Assembly (NCBI GenBank): GCA_944472155.2
Contig: OX235272.1
Coordinates: forward strand, 86,248,020-86,312,019
From: Trichobilharzia szidati
Lineage: Eukaryota; Platyhelminthes; Trematoda; Strigeidida; Schistosomatidae
DNA length: 64,000 bases
Direction: 5' to 3'
Position numbers and translations under genes: made by a program. The notes below the pieces were generated by a model. It was not told the origin of the DNA and did no database searches. It saw only the letters and a program-made list of their open reading frames with translations. The stretch's first letter is position 1. Each line of letters opens with the position of its first letter. Shown here piece after piece: positions 32,251 to 43,287 of the stretch.

Positions 32251-33285
32251 TCGTTAGACAATGACATTCTAGGTCAAGATTATATACAGAAGCTACAAAA
32301 AGCGTTATCTTAGAAGGATTTATTGCCTGTTACTCCAGCTAATCACTAAACTGTCGTCATCGTCGTCTAAAGATCTCACCATGCAAATGTCAAATTGGAT
32401 GTTTTCACGAAGAAGATGCTTAGGATTATTAACACTACTTAGCATTCTTATAATTATAATGTTAAAGTCAGCCGAATAATCATTCATATATATATATATA
32501 TATATATATACGAAAAAGCAAATATATGAAATAATAACTGTATCCTAATATTTTATTTTTATTCATTTTCAGATGATTACTCCACAAAGACTGAGTTGTA
32601 AAATTCGCCTTGAAAACAATCTTCAAGACGCTTCCGTCCATATATATATCTGTATAAACATTTGTATGTATGTATATTGAGTGTTTTAATCTTTCTTTGG
32701 CTGTGTATGTGCGTATGTGTGTGTGGAAGGGGGGTCGAATTTCCACATGGATTCATCTATCCCCTTGACTTTAGAACTTCTATTATAATGCTTACTTTTC
32801 TTCTTTCTTCTGACAACACACCTACTTTTATTGACACTAGAATGATGTCTGATGATCCACCCTAGACAACACAACGATATAAACATTCTTTTTTTTATTT
32901 CCCCTTCTTCTTTGTTTCACACTGTATACAACATATTTTTCTACAACTCAGTACTCAATGTATGTGTGTGTATGTAGGTATATTTGTTAATTGCTCATTT
33001 ATGTGTGTGTGCATGTGTGTGAGCATTTCTTGTCAAATGATAAAATCTTCTTTATGCTCTTCTGGAAAAGCTCTATTGTGTATAGTTTGTAATACAATTT
33101 TTGCAATTTATACATGTATGAAGTGGGTTTTCTTTCTAAAGGAGAGAAACACTTTCTCTCTCTCGCGTGCACACACTCACACAACACAACTGTACCTGTA
33201 TTTCAAAAAGCTACATATTTAGGTATATAAGACAGCTGCTATTTGCTGCAAATTTGGATATTCCGGTAGTCATTCAATCAGAGTA
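32251..33285. other. AT- and GT-rich intron
   Basis: Contains (AT)n at 32486-32510 and GT-rich runs at 32700-32730 and 32955-33025. Frames here are low-complexity. Confidence 0.5.
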
Positions 33286-33625
33286 ATTTATTGGATTTTT
33301 TCTTTTCTTGGAAGTTTGATTATGGATTGATGTCAGTTAGAGAATTATTAAAAACTAGCTGGGAGGGGGGGAGGGCTATTGGACAGCTGTATTGTCCTAG
33401 TTTGAGACTCTTCATCAGTATACAGTCACCGAGGTTTGAACCCGGTGGGACCTTCGGGTGGTCACGAGGCGAAATTCGTTAATCAGTCAACCATCTGGGT
33501 CGGAATCCAGCGGCTCATGAATTCTAACCTTTTGTCAACTAGCGATTTCAGTGTGAGTATTTGTCCTCAGGCTCCAGGAAACTTTATCATGCAACCTGTC
33601 GTCACTAGCGAGCATCAAACTGATT
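33286..33625 (-). mobile_element. SINE-C copy
   Basis: Minus-strand hammerhead region 33340-33430 (TGATGAAGAGTCTC; GAAA mutated to AATA), head GGTTTGAACCCGGTGGG complement, then the 5' part. Confidence 0.65.
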
Positions 33626-33870
33626 TTCAAGAGTTACTATGTAAGGATCTGATTTGTTTTAAGTTTGATCCCAGAATAATTTCAGTTAGAGAACCTTTGA
33701 TAACTAAGGAGTACTGTTTCGTCCTAGTTTGGGATTCATGAGTGCTTATTGTTGAAGAGTTCGAAACTGGTACGAAACAGCTATCTTTGACTTCCTGTTT
33801 CTTCATTAGTATTCTAACTGATATCAATCTGTGATCAAATTTGAAATAAATCAAATCCTTCATGCTGTTC
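33626..33870. mobile_element. SINE-C snap-back pair
   Basis: Inverted ends around about 33755: TTTAAGTTTGATCCCAGAAT...GTTTCGTCC against GTACGAAACAG...TCTGTGATCAAATTTGAAA. The heads are lost. Confidence 0.65.
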
Positions 33871-34171
33871 CATTCCATTCGTTAAAATATGTATAACTTT
33901 CACCGAAATCAGGGTGAAGTAGATACTCTGTGTCTGTCTGTCGGGGATATTCTACACCGATTCTTAGGATATATTAGTTGTTACGCTTTTTATATGGTTA
34001 TTCAACTGTAGAATTCTTTTTTGACACTCGAAATGCCCTAAACAGTGCGTCATGTCATCATTTTATTCACAACTGACTGTTAGAAAATGATTTCGGCTTC
34101 TGCTTACGACGAATATAGTTGATGAATGTACTGTACGTTTTTTTTCGAACGTTTAGTTAAATATGATCTGC
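33871..34171. other. Intron, nothing recognised
   Basis: No conserved signal. Confidence 0.4.
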
Positions 34172-34182
34172 AAACGGTGAAG

Positions 34183-34602
34183 CTTGACTGATAGAATTAA
34201 GTCTGCAGCGAAGATAGGACTAGACACATTACTCTAGTTACTGACTAGTGTGCAATCAAAAATATCCAATACAGTCCTACAGGGGGGCAATCGCGAGCGT
34301 GAATAGCTCAGTGGTAACTTCTCTGACTGCAGTACTAACTGGGTGACGCGGGTTCGAATCTCAGAAGACACATGAGTTCCTTCAAGGTTGCTGATGATTG
34401 CCAACTAGCACGAAACCTAGGTCCAAGGCTTCCTGTGGCCGATTGCCTCCAACCATCTAATACCAACAATTCACAGTGCACCGTGATGGCGACCCACCTA
34501 GCATCGTGGCCACACTGCAAGCTTGACTGATAGAATTCAGTCTGCAGCGAAGATAGGACTAGACACATTACACTAGTTACTGACTAGTGTGCAATCAAAA
34601 AT
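34183..34602 (+). mobile_element. SINE-B copy with 81-bp direct terminal repeats and 11-bp target duplication
   Basis: AAACGGTGAAG flanks the insert at 34172-34182 and 34603-34613. 34183-34263 and 34522-34602 are nearly identical direct repeats (CTTGACTGATAGAATT to CAATCAAAAAT). Between them are the tRNA-like head (GTGAATAGCTCAGTGG, GGGTTCGAATCTCAG) and the hammerhead region. Confidence 0.9.
34387..34429 (+). ncRNA. Hammerhead ribozyme in SINE-B
   Basis: CTGATGA (34391-34397), stem II TGC/GCA closing CAACTA, GAAA (34412-34415), palindromic stem III ACCTAGGT (34415-34422), C as cleavage-site base (34423), then CAAGGC. Here stem I is cut to TTG/CAA by a small deletion; other copies keep GCCTTG opposite CAAGGC but carry an inserted core. 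Confidence 0.6.
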
Positions 34603-34924
34603 AAACGGTGAAGAGTCATGCTTTCTTTATGTTTTGGTTGATAGTTTATTTAATTGAAGATGACCATTAAAAAATCTGAAAGCTTAATCAATAGACAAAG
34701 AATATTCTTTTCGATAACCACGTCTTTATCAGGTTCCACAACTATATGAATGACATAATAATTAAAGAATTATTCTTATTAGCAACGTTAATATTTTAAT
34801 TTACATTGAATCAATAATATCGACAGATCATGGCTCAAAAGCATCAGTAAGAGAGACATCATACACATCAATGTAACACTAAACTGGCTTGACTGAATAT
34901 CAGAGAAATTAAGGGAGGTAAGAC

Positions 34925-35160
34925 AGAATTCATGAATTTATAGGTTCGAGAGCATATTTGGGTAGCAATAGTGACTGTCTGGACCTGTTTCCTTTGCGAT
35001 CGCCTCTACCGTCTGGAGTTTTCGGTATTTGGAGGCCTTAGAAAATTTATTTGATAGATGACATAGAAAGACTCTTCAATGCTGCTGGCTTTGTGGCATG
35101 TTTAGACGAGGTGATCTATTATAGAGCTGGTAAGGTGTTCTCGATCTCGAAAAATTATGT
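34925..35160 (-). pseudogene. PLE ORF C-terminus fragment
   Basis: The same region as 28181-28440 (ATTCATGAATTTATAG, CTTTGTGG) at lower identity; no intact frame. Confidence 0.55.
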
Positions 35161-35214
35161 TTCCAGAGCAACGATTAATATGACTGATCTCCGTAGGAGG
35201 AGTTGATTATTATT

Positions 35215-35655
35215 TATTATTATTATTTCCTTTAATTCCTAGAGGAACATAGGGCTTCAGCCGCGCGTTTCCATTGTGTTCGGTTCTCTGCTAGAGTCTT
35301 CACCTGGCTCCAAGTCTGCCCACACGTTTTCATCTCCTCTTCACATGACCTCCTCCAAGTCACCCTTACACTGACGAACAACTCGCCGTTTCCCACTGCA
35401 TTCGGGTTCCACTCGAGCAATGGCTTGTCTAGTGATGTCACTTAATGGTTTCCTCAGAGTATGGCCAATCCACCTCCATTTCTTCCTGCTTATTTGTTTC
35501 ACAATCGGTTCCTGATTGGTTTGCTCCCAGAGATCCTTGTTGCTGATCTTTTCTGGCCATCTGATCTTGAGTATTTAGCGAAGACAGCTAGCTGCTAATG
35601 AAGGTCTGTAGCTTGTTTGAGGTGCTCTTTATGATGCGCAGATTGATAGAAACAA
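35215..35655 (-). mobile_element. LINE-D 3' fragment
   Basis: Minus strand: ENRTQWKRAAEALCSSRN, the end of the LINE-D ORF, preceded by the GHTLRK region. The tail (TAGAGGAACATAGGGCTTC complement) and (AAT)n are at the low-coordinate end. Confidence 0.82.
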
Positions 35656-35929
35656 TAAGTGTTGGTTAGCCTAGGTGTTTCATCTTTCAGTTTATGAATC
35701 ACAACTGGCTGAGTGCGAAAATAAGCTGCAGCTTACTACCATTAAAGGTTCTTTGAATCTATTTTCTGTACTCGTTGGTTATTATTTTAAATCGTGGAAA
35801 GTACCCAAGAACAGGAAGTTCAGCAAAGATATCTTTTCGGCGAATTCATCCTCAAAAACTGTAGAATCGCATTTATAGAGATTAGTTTACATGGATACAA
35901 TTATTATTTGTTTAATTCAACATAGTAAC

Positions 35930-36925
35930 GAAGGTGATAATAATTTTCAACTTGACATGAAAGTTTGAAGGTACGAATATAGATTACAAGGGGTTTGGAG
36001 ACAAGATTGCATAGGAATAGAAAGCAGTTACAATGTATGCAAAATTAATATTTGATAACTGGAGAAATAATTTTAAAGGCGAATAAAAGGTGATAATTAT
36101 TTTCGACTGAGAAGAATAAGAAGTTCAGCAAAGATATCTTTTCGGCGATTTCATTTTCAAAAGCTGTACAATCGCATTTAAATACATAATTTTACATGGA
36201 GACAATTCTTGTTTGATTCTACATAATTATGACAGCGAATAAAAGGTGATAATTATTTCCAACTAGATATGGTTATACGAGAGGCTTAGAAACAAAAATT
36301 ACGCAGGATTAGAACGGATATCAAGTGTGTAAAATGAGCATGGATACAAAATTGAAATAATAATTTTCAACTTGAGATGGGAATCAGGAGGTGCGAATAT
36401 AGATTACAAGAGCCTTGGAAACAAAATTACATGGAATTTAGCAAATTACAGGTGTGCAGAAAGTGAGCACGGAAACAAAATTGATATAATAGTTTTAACT
36501 TAAAATGGAATTTAGGAGGTGTGAATATAGATTACAAGAGCCTTAGAAACACAAAATAATTGCACAGGATTAAGATATAATTGCAAATTTTTTAAAACGG
36601 ATTATAAATGTGAACAGGAAAAGCATGGAAACAAACTTAAAATAAATGTTTTTATAATTATTTTCAACTTGATATGAATTACAAGAGGCTTAGAGACGAA
36701 GGTTACACAGGAATAGAACGAATTACAGGTGTGAACAAAGTGAGCATGAAAACAAATTGAAATCAAAATTTTCAACTTGCAATGTAAGTTAGGAGGCGTG
36801 AATAAAGATTACAAGAGGCTTAGAGACAAAAAAATTACACAGGATTAGAATATAACTGTAAAATGGTTATTCTAAACGGATAACAAGTGTGATCAGGAGG
36901 AACACGGAAACAAACTTAAAATAAC
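35930..36925. repeat. Degenerate tandem array, about 130-150 bp period
   Basis: ATTACAAGAGGCTTAGAGAC or close variants recur near 35985, 36285, 36400, 36530, 36677 and 36806, each with ACACAGGATTAGAA-like and AATAATTTTCAACTTG blocks. Units differ by substitutions and indels. Confidence 0.8.
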
Positions 36926-37029
36926 TGATTTTATAAGTGAAAAAATGGGATGAATTGAATGAAGACAAAGAGAAAATTACACACACAGAGAACAAAACAA
37001 AAAAAGTGAAGGATAAGGAAGGGAACATA

Positions 37030-37140
37030 CCGAACTAGGTTCATGGTAGTTGTAAAGGCTGAACTAGTTTCTTTTGAACACATAGCTCCGGCTTTTCGAA
37101 GTATATGGCGAGAGCTTCCGCCATGGTGTATCATCTTTAA
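37030..37140 (-). pseudogene. PLE ORF C-terminus fragment
   Basis: Minus strand reads MAEALAIYFEKPELCVQKK, the Penelope C-terminal signature. Confidence 0.7.
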
Positions 37141-37231
37141 ATTGTAGTCGTATATATATAGCAATAATTCTTTATTTTTAATGGTCATATAACTGTAGAA
37201 TCCGACGACGAATTTATCGAAAAGAATATTC

Positions 37232-37433
37232 TTTATTTATTTATTTATTTTTTAATTACTGCTTGATTCCACACCGTATTTTTCGGTACAGGTATGGAAT
37301 TTTCAGCATACGATATCGGTAGCACAAATTTCGCAGGTCGACCATAGATATCAGGTGTGCGTCTGCCGAGGGATCGAACCCTGGACCATGTGCATAGTCG
37401 GTGAGAGGCCTAACCACTGTGCCACAGACGCAC
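37232..37433 (-). mobile_element. SINE-E copy
   Basis: (TTTA)n, then GCTTGATTCCACACCG, body, and head with GGATCGAACCCTGGACC ending in GCCACAGACGCAC. Confidence 0.85.
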
Positions 37434-37859
37434 ATTTATCATTAATCACTCTTTAAAATTAATAGTTTAGTCATATTTTCAAGGAATGAATAAATGTAGC
37501 GATCTTTGGAACCAATTAAGGCGAAATGTTGTTTCTATTTCTCGAAATGAAATCATTCTTTTTTATGAGAGGTATAATCTACTTTTTTTCATTTACACTG
37601 TAAAGGCAATATAATTAGTAAGGGACTTGTCGACGTATTTGTCTACAAAGGCATAGAAATTGAGGGTGTGCGTCGAGCAGCCTCAATGCATTAAGCTAGC
37701 TAGAGGTTAGTTAATGTTAGTGTTTGGATTTCGATTCCTGTAAATTAATTGATAAGTGCATACCTAAAAGGCGCAATGCTCCCATATATAACGTAGTTTA
37801 CTCTCCTATCCAGTGTTGAACAAGTTACTAAGGTTTCAATGCTTTCTAGATTATTAAAT
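37434..37859. other. Intron, nothing recognised
   Basis: No conserved signal. Confidence 0.4.
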
Positions 37860-38265
37860 TTTGCTATTCTCCTGCATTCCGAGTTGAAAATAGGGTTTCA
37901 GCAGTACATCTTCATTCCAGTCGATTCTCTGCAGTCCTTTTTTAACTGCCTCCATGATTGCTGACAAGCTTTCATCTCCTCCTCACGCGATCTCCTCTGT
38001 GTCACCTTCAATCCCATGTCCAACTCGTTTCCTTTTCGAGTCCCACCCACGGCTGTGGCAGGCGAAGTCACTCAACTGTCGCTGCAGTACATATCCGACT
38101 CATCTTTACTTCCTTCGGTATATTTGTTTAGTGGTAGGTTGTTGACAGGTTCTTTGTCAGCGTTCCCAGTCGAGCTAACGAAGCTAGCTGTTGGTGAGAG
38201 TCTCTAACCTGTTGGAAGTGTTTCTAGTGTTGTGCACGCCAAGTCTGTGGACCACATAGAACCGC
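37860..38265 (-). mobile_element. LINE-D 3' fragment, old
   Basis: Minus-strand match to the LINE-D end (GAAAATAGGGTTTCAGCAG, ATCTCCTCTGTGTCACC). Confidence 0.65.
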
Positions 38266-39006
38266 TAATTTGAGATTAGCACTGAAGATTCAGATGCCAT
38301 CCCTTGTGCTGAGTGCGACAGACATGCACAATAATTAATTGATTTTGGATTGATGAATGTATGTTATGCTTTTTCGATTTCGACTAGACTTGATGTCCTT
38401 AACCCTAACGACTGTAGTTGAAATGGTGCTGCCTACATTAGTGAAAGAAGTGTCTTCCTTTAGATTTTTCCCAGTGATGGTGACTAATATTTGTTGTTGT
38501 TAATGCCGGTTAGGTTAGTCCTAATCTTCTAGAGCCTTCTTGCCTGTCTGACGTGCGCCTATCTCCCCCGTCCCTACGGTCTGCCCCATGGCCCAGCTGA
38601 TCACAGTTAAGACAATAATAGGTCATAATAAGGATTTTTGTCTTGCTGCCTTCTTCAAGGATTTCAATGGGCTTTCTGTTGTAAATCGTATGGCATGTAA
38701 CACATAGTTGTTGAATGATCTTTGGATGTTGAAGCGAGTGTCAAATTACTTCGCTGTGGACAATGTGGAAAGCCTTTTGAAATGGAATGGAGATGAGGTA
38801 GAGATTCAACTACCCTTCTGTGCTTTGTTCTATGATGGTGCGTAGCGTTGTAGTTCAACCTACATACACGATCTTCTTTTCCTAAATGGCTTATGGTAGT
38901 TCTTTTTTTGTGATATTTTTGACATTAGTCGGTAATGTTGAAGATAAATTGTATTACAGGTTGAATGACTGTGAGGGGGTTCCATAATTCCCAAGTTTGT
39001 TTGTTG
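38266..39006. other. Intron or unassigned old repeat
   Basis: 38500-38880 is slightly GC-richer than its surroundings, but frames on both strands are broken and match no family I know. Confidence 0.35.
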
Positions 39007-39235
39007 TTTTATTCCTTCACGTTCCCAGTGGAACATAGGGCTTCAAGCTAGAGGCTTGAAGTTTCTGTAGCAGTGTTTATTTTTACAGGATGGGGTTGCT
39101 AGCCTCATGCCCAACCTTCCCTCTTTACCAGCTTTTAATTACTAGCTGAGCGAGGTAAAGGAGTACGTCGGCCGGGGATCGAACCCCGGACCATGGGTAT
39201 GGTCGGCAAGCGTCCTAACCGCTGTTCCACCAAGG
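39007..39235 (-). mobile_element. SINE-A copy
   Basis: Tail complement TCACGTTCCCAGTGGAACAT, body, B box complement GATCGAACCCCGGACC, head near 39235. Confidence 0.88.
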
Positions 39236-39424
39236 TGGCAACCACTTTACCTAGAAACCAATTCCATGTGTTGTGATTCTTTTAATACACAATTTCAGCT
39301 AGGATAATGCATTATAGTTCACATGAAACTCAGATAATGCTTTCACCGAGTTATTCAGGTCACAATATGCAGTGTGCTGAATACCATCAACGGGATTCAA
39401 GGAAGCAAGTATATTTGAATAAAA

Positions 39425-40645
39425 ATATATATACTACTGATTAATTGGCTGGTTGAGATGAATAATTGCACACAACTGTTATCAATCGGTAGTTCCTGCT
39501 AGCCAGCCAGATTGATGTGATCTAAATACCGAACGTATGTTTCACCCGTTTAGAGTCGGTCTCATCAACGGTGTACATGGTTTGATTCAGCTCAGTGAGC
39601 CCTGGTCATTGAGAGTGGAGGACATGAAAGGCCGGCTACCTGTCTTTGATCATAGGTGCCTGCGTTCTATCTCTCGTGTGAAGTGGTATAGTAGGATAAG
39701 CAATACTGAGGTTAGGCTTCAGTCGAGTGGTATGTAAGGATGGGAAATCAATCGACGAGGCTGTGAAGCAGCTGTATTCATTGAGGTGGCTAGGACATGT
39801 GTTACGCATGCATGTCTAGCCATCGATCGGCTTCCTCGACAATCGGCAGTGTTAGCGGACATAAGGTCAGGCTGGAAAAGAGCTAGTGGCTGTCAAACCA
39901 AAACATGACTTCATCAATCAATGAAATCCACAAGTTAGTTTAAACCAGTCACGTAAGGACGTGTAGACTTCTTGACTGGCTGGGGTCGTCGGGATGGTAA
40001 AAACCAATGAAGGCTGGGGAACATTGATGATATGGCTCAAAATCGTTCTCAATGTATGGTGCAGGTGTATTCACTCTTTGTGATTTGTCATACCCAATAA
40101 AACTATATTGTTCTTCGTTATTACTATTCCTTTTGTCTCACATCTCTGTTTACAATCTCTATTTTGCATTTCTTCTCTTGCTTTGTGAACTACATGAAGT
40201 GTAGCGACTTCACTTGCTGCACATCGGTGCAGAGTTCTATGTTGAAAACAGACAGACAGGCAGAATTTGTTCTTACCACGATTTATGGTATCAAGCGCAT
40301 CACATAATGTGATGATCTAAATAACTTGGTTTCCAAAGGAAACTACGGTAAAATTTCACCATTCGAATCGTGTAGACTGCTAATTGTTAGTCAAATCAAT
40401 CAACAGATTGTAAGTTCCACATATGATATGGCTAGTTTGACTGAGTAGCTGACCGGAAATCGGATAATTTGGACTGAGTTGAGTCAAACTGGGTACACTG
40501 TTGATGATGTCAGCTCCAGACGAGCGAAACGGCCGTCTGGTGTTTAGATCATTTCAATCTGGCTAGCTAGTAAACACTATAGGTTGGTATGACTGACTGG
40601 TGTGCGACTACTCATCGCAGTCAGTTAGCAGTTTGTGGATGATTG
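39425..40645. mobile_element. Family F inverted arms enclosing a LINE-G
   Basis: Left arm 39425-39597 (CTAGCCAGCCAGATTGATG, GTTTAGAGTCGGTCTCATC) and right arm about 40425-40645 (GATGATGTCAGCTCC, GAGCGAAACGG, CAATCTGGCTAGCTAG) are inverted. The right arm on plus keeps TTGATGAT, a hairpin GCTC...GAGC and GAAACGG. Confidence 0.65.
39598..40264 (+). pseudogene. LINE-G RT C-terminal fragment
   Basis: EPWSLRVEDMKGRLPVFDHR, then RCLRSISRVKWYSRISNTEV, later broken; the 3' UTR ends in an ACAGACAGACAG tail at 40264. Confidence 0.82.
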
Positions 40646-40652
40646 ATGGACT

Positions 40653-41105
40653 GGTTTCAACGTAGAACTTCGCACATATGTGTGTACCAGTTTAAATTGC
40701 CATACTCCCTCCGTGTACCACTCAGAGCAAGAGAAGAGAGATTCAAGAGATTGATATAATAAACAGAAATATGAGGCAGAAAAAGAATAGTAATATGGAA
40801 GAACAATAGAATTTTATTAGATATGATAATTCATGAAGAGGGAATGCATCTCCGCTAGCCATTGAGAACGATGAATTTGAACCATAACACCGATTGTCTG
40901 CAGCCTTCATCGGTTTTTACTATCCCAAAGAACCCAACCAGTCAGGTAGTCTACACCTCCTCGCTACGTGGCTGGCTAGCTGGCTGGCTTAAACTAACCC
41001 TTGTGGATTTCATGGACAGATGAAGTCATATTTTGGTTTGACCACCACTAGCTCATTTCTATCCCGATGCTGTTTCAGCCAGCATTGCCCATCGACGAAT
41101 GCAAT
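40653..41105 (-). mobile_element. LINE-G 3' fragment
   Basis: Minus-strand 3' UTR (GTTTCAACGTAGAACTTC) and ORF end, tail-to-tail with the LINE-G at 39598. Confidence 0.78.
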
Positions 41106-41754
41106 TAAATGTGTTCAATCATTCAATGCTCAACATGGCATAAATTTTGTTTGAATTGTACTATTTTGTATAAACTGAAGTAGTGACAACTTACATTTCC
41201 CCTTTTAAAATCAACAATCTTCAAGCTTAATTCATCCAACTAATATACACATAAAATATTTAAGTGTGCTGTAGAATTCTATAAATTTACATGTGCGTGA
41301 ATAGAATCACTAAATGAAATCGTGATTCTTAGATTATATTTGTATTAGTGACTTGAAAAAAACAAAACTAATGACCTCTACTAATCTTACATATCCTGGT
41401 GACAATATCATGCACTTTTGCGTACCACAGTTTACAATACAAACTAAATTATTAAAAAATTGATTTGAAAGATACATTTTTAGCATTATATTATTTTTTT
41501 AAAGAGTAAGTTGAAATTAAACATTCATTATTTGGTTTGTATTGTTTATTTCATAAGAACTATATCACTTATTTTTTGACTAGATATGAACTTTTTGAAC
41601 AGACGCCTTGACTATTTTATTTTGATTTAATTTTGATGTTTAGTTTTGGTAAGTTAAGTGCTTAACACGATGAGCATGGTTTACATAACATGTGAAGATG
41701 ACTAGTTTAGGAATAAGGAGTGAAATGGTTGACTGTTTTAGACCACTTATTTAA
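41106..41754. other. Intron, nothing recognised
   Basis: AT-rich, no match. Confidence 0.4.
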
Positions 41755-42727
41755 GAGGCAGTCAAACCTGTACCTCAACTTCATCGATTTCGAGAAGGTC
41801 TTCAACAGACAGCTTTAACCGAGAAGTGATTTCGAAATTGCTTCAGCACTATGGCGTGTAATGCCTAAGTCTTTATAAACCTCATTCAACAGCTGGCTGG
41901 CTATATGACAATGCCTGACACGTGTCAGGTGATCCACAATGGAAAACTCAGTAAGGCTTTCGAAGTGAAGATGACAGAAGTAAGACAAGCTGGCTGGCTG
42001 CTTGCCAATTATCACCGATGATATTCTTAATTTTGGTGCACTGGATGATGGTTCAGACTGTGCGTGGGGAGTAAGAAGACAGGAATACGCTGCACTGACC
42101 GATAAGAAGACTCTCGAAGATCTTGATTTCGCGTGTGAGTGATTTATGTTTGATGTCACTCGAAGACTTGGAGGCAGGCGAAAAGCAATAAACTGACTGA
42201 AGAAGCTGTCAGGCGGCTAAGACAGAGAAGACGGAGGTGATGAAGATACCCACCAGCTGACAAGCAGCAGCAACAACAACCAGCACCAATCACCATCAAC
42301 AGGAGAGACTTGACAGAAGCTCCTTCCTTCTTTTACGTACCTAGGAAGCATCGTTTCAAATACAGGCAGAACGGATGAAGGTGTCAAAGCCAGTCATAAT
42401 CGGAAAGACAAGATATGCCCTCATCAACTTGAAACCAATTTGGAAGTCTTCTTCGCTCACTCAGCATAAAGAACTCGATTCGAATTCTATTTAACAAAGG
42501 TGTGAAGTCAGTCAGTCAGTTCTTCTATATGGGTCAGAAACGTGCAATGCGTGTCACGAAAGCGATTTCCAACAAGTTACAGACTTTTATCAACAGCCGC
42601 TACCTTCGCCGGCTTGCTCTATACCGAAGATCGAATGGCCGGCCGGCCGACCGGCCAGATAGAATTAGCAAGAAGAAACTCTGGCTGGCAACAAACCAAC
42701 GAAGAACCGATTGCTGAACAAATATGT

Positions 42728-42875
42728 GTGAAATCTTCGCATTCGCTTCAGCAAGCTTGACGGAAAAACGTAGCTGAGGCGAATGCGAAGATTTCCTTCT
42801 GGAAAAGCTGTCTGGATAAGCATGAATACCTGAAAGCATTCTGGAAAAATCTAAGGACGAAACCATATATCTCCG
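42728..42875. mobile_element. 148-bp insertion with 8-bp target duplication
   Basis: AAATATGT at 42720-42727 and 42876-42883; the LINE-D at 26080-26105 shows the empty site. The first part is a hairpin, AAATCTTCGCATTCGC against GCGAATGCGAAGATTT. No terminal inverted repeats or ORF. Confidence 0.8.
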
Positions 42876-43042
42876 AAATATGTAGGAGTAAATGGAGGTG
42901 GATCGGGCATACGTTGAAGAAGAAAGTCGTCGAATGACACCGCGCACAATGCAGGCCATCGCTCGAGTGGAATCCCAATTGAAAGCGATGAGGGTGACAT
43001 GGAAGAGATAGAGTGTTGGGGAGGAGGAGATGAGAGATTACG

Positions 43043-43287
43043 ATTCCATTATGGGTAAATTTTTATTTTGATAGAGTCTCACAGTGTTATACAGTAATAT
43101 TTACTGATGACGTTTCGAGCACAAACTATTGCTCATAATCATATGATATGATATGATTATGAGCAATAGTTTGTGCTCGAAACGTCATCAGTAAATATTA
43201 CTGTATAACACTGTGAGACTCTATCAAAATAAAAATTTACCCATAATGGAATTACACTCTACCACAGTGCCCAAGTTTTATTCTTAT
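43043..43287. mobile_element. 105-bp-arm palindrome (arms-only PLE) with 13-bp target duplication
   Basis: 43043-43252 is a near-perfect palindrome centred at 43147.5. ATGAGAGATTACG flanks the insert at 43030-43042 and 43288-43300. Each arm holds GAGCA...TGCTC followed by GAAACGTC and ATCAGT, a hammerhead-like arrangement. Confidence 0.88.

Larger units (their letters stand above)
34640..37231 (-). mobile_element. Penelope-like remnant with inverted arms
   Basis: AAAGAATATTCTTTTCGATAA and TAAAGAATTATT (34670-34790) recur inverted at 37150-37231. Inside, 34925-35160 and 37030-37140 are minus-strand PLE ORF ends; LINE-D and a tandem array occupy the rest. A CTGATAAAG/CGAAAAG block sits in each arm. 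Confidence 0.65.

Noticed and set aside
35675..35878. 67-residue frame as a conserved exon
   Set aside because: No splice-phase or domain support, and related sequence recurs in the nearby tandem array (AAGATATCTTTTCGGCGA).
35930..36925. CRISPR-like array
   Set aside because: Units are long, degenerate and lack the short identical repeat and unique spacer pattern; the DNA is animal.
38500..38880. Possible old coding exon on the minus strand
   Set aside because: Frames are broken and no family is recognisable.
42728..42875. microRNA precursor
   Set aside because: There is a hairpin, but it is part of a mobile insertion with a target duplication; no evidence of processing can be seen in sequence.
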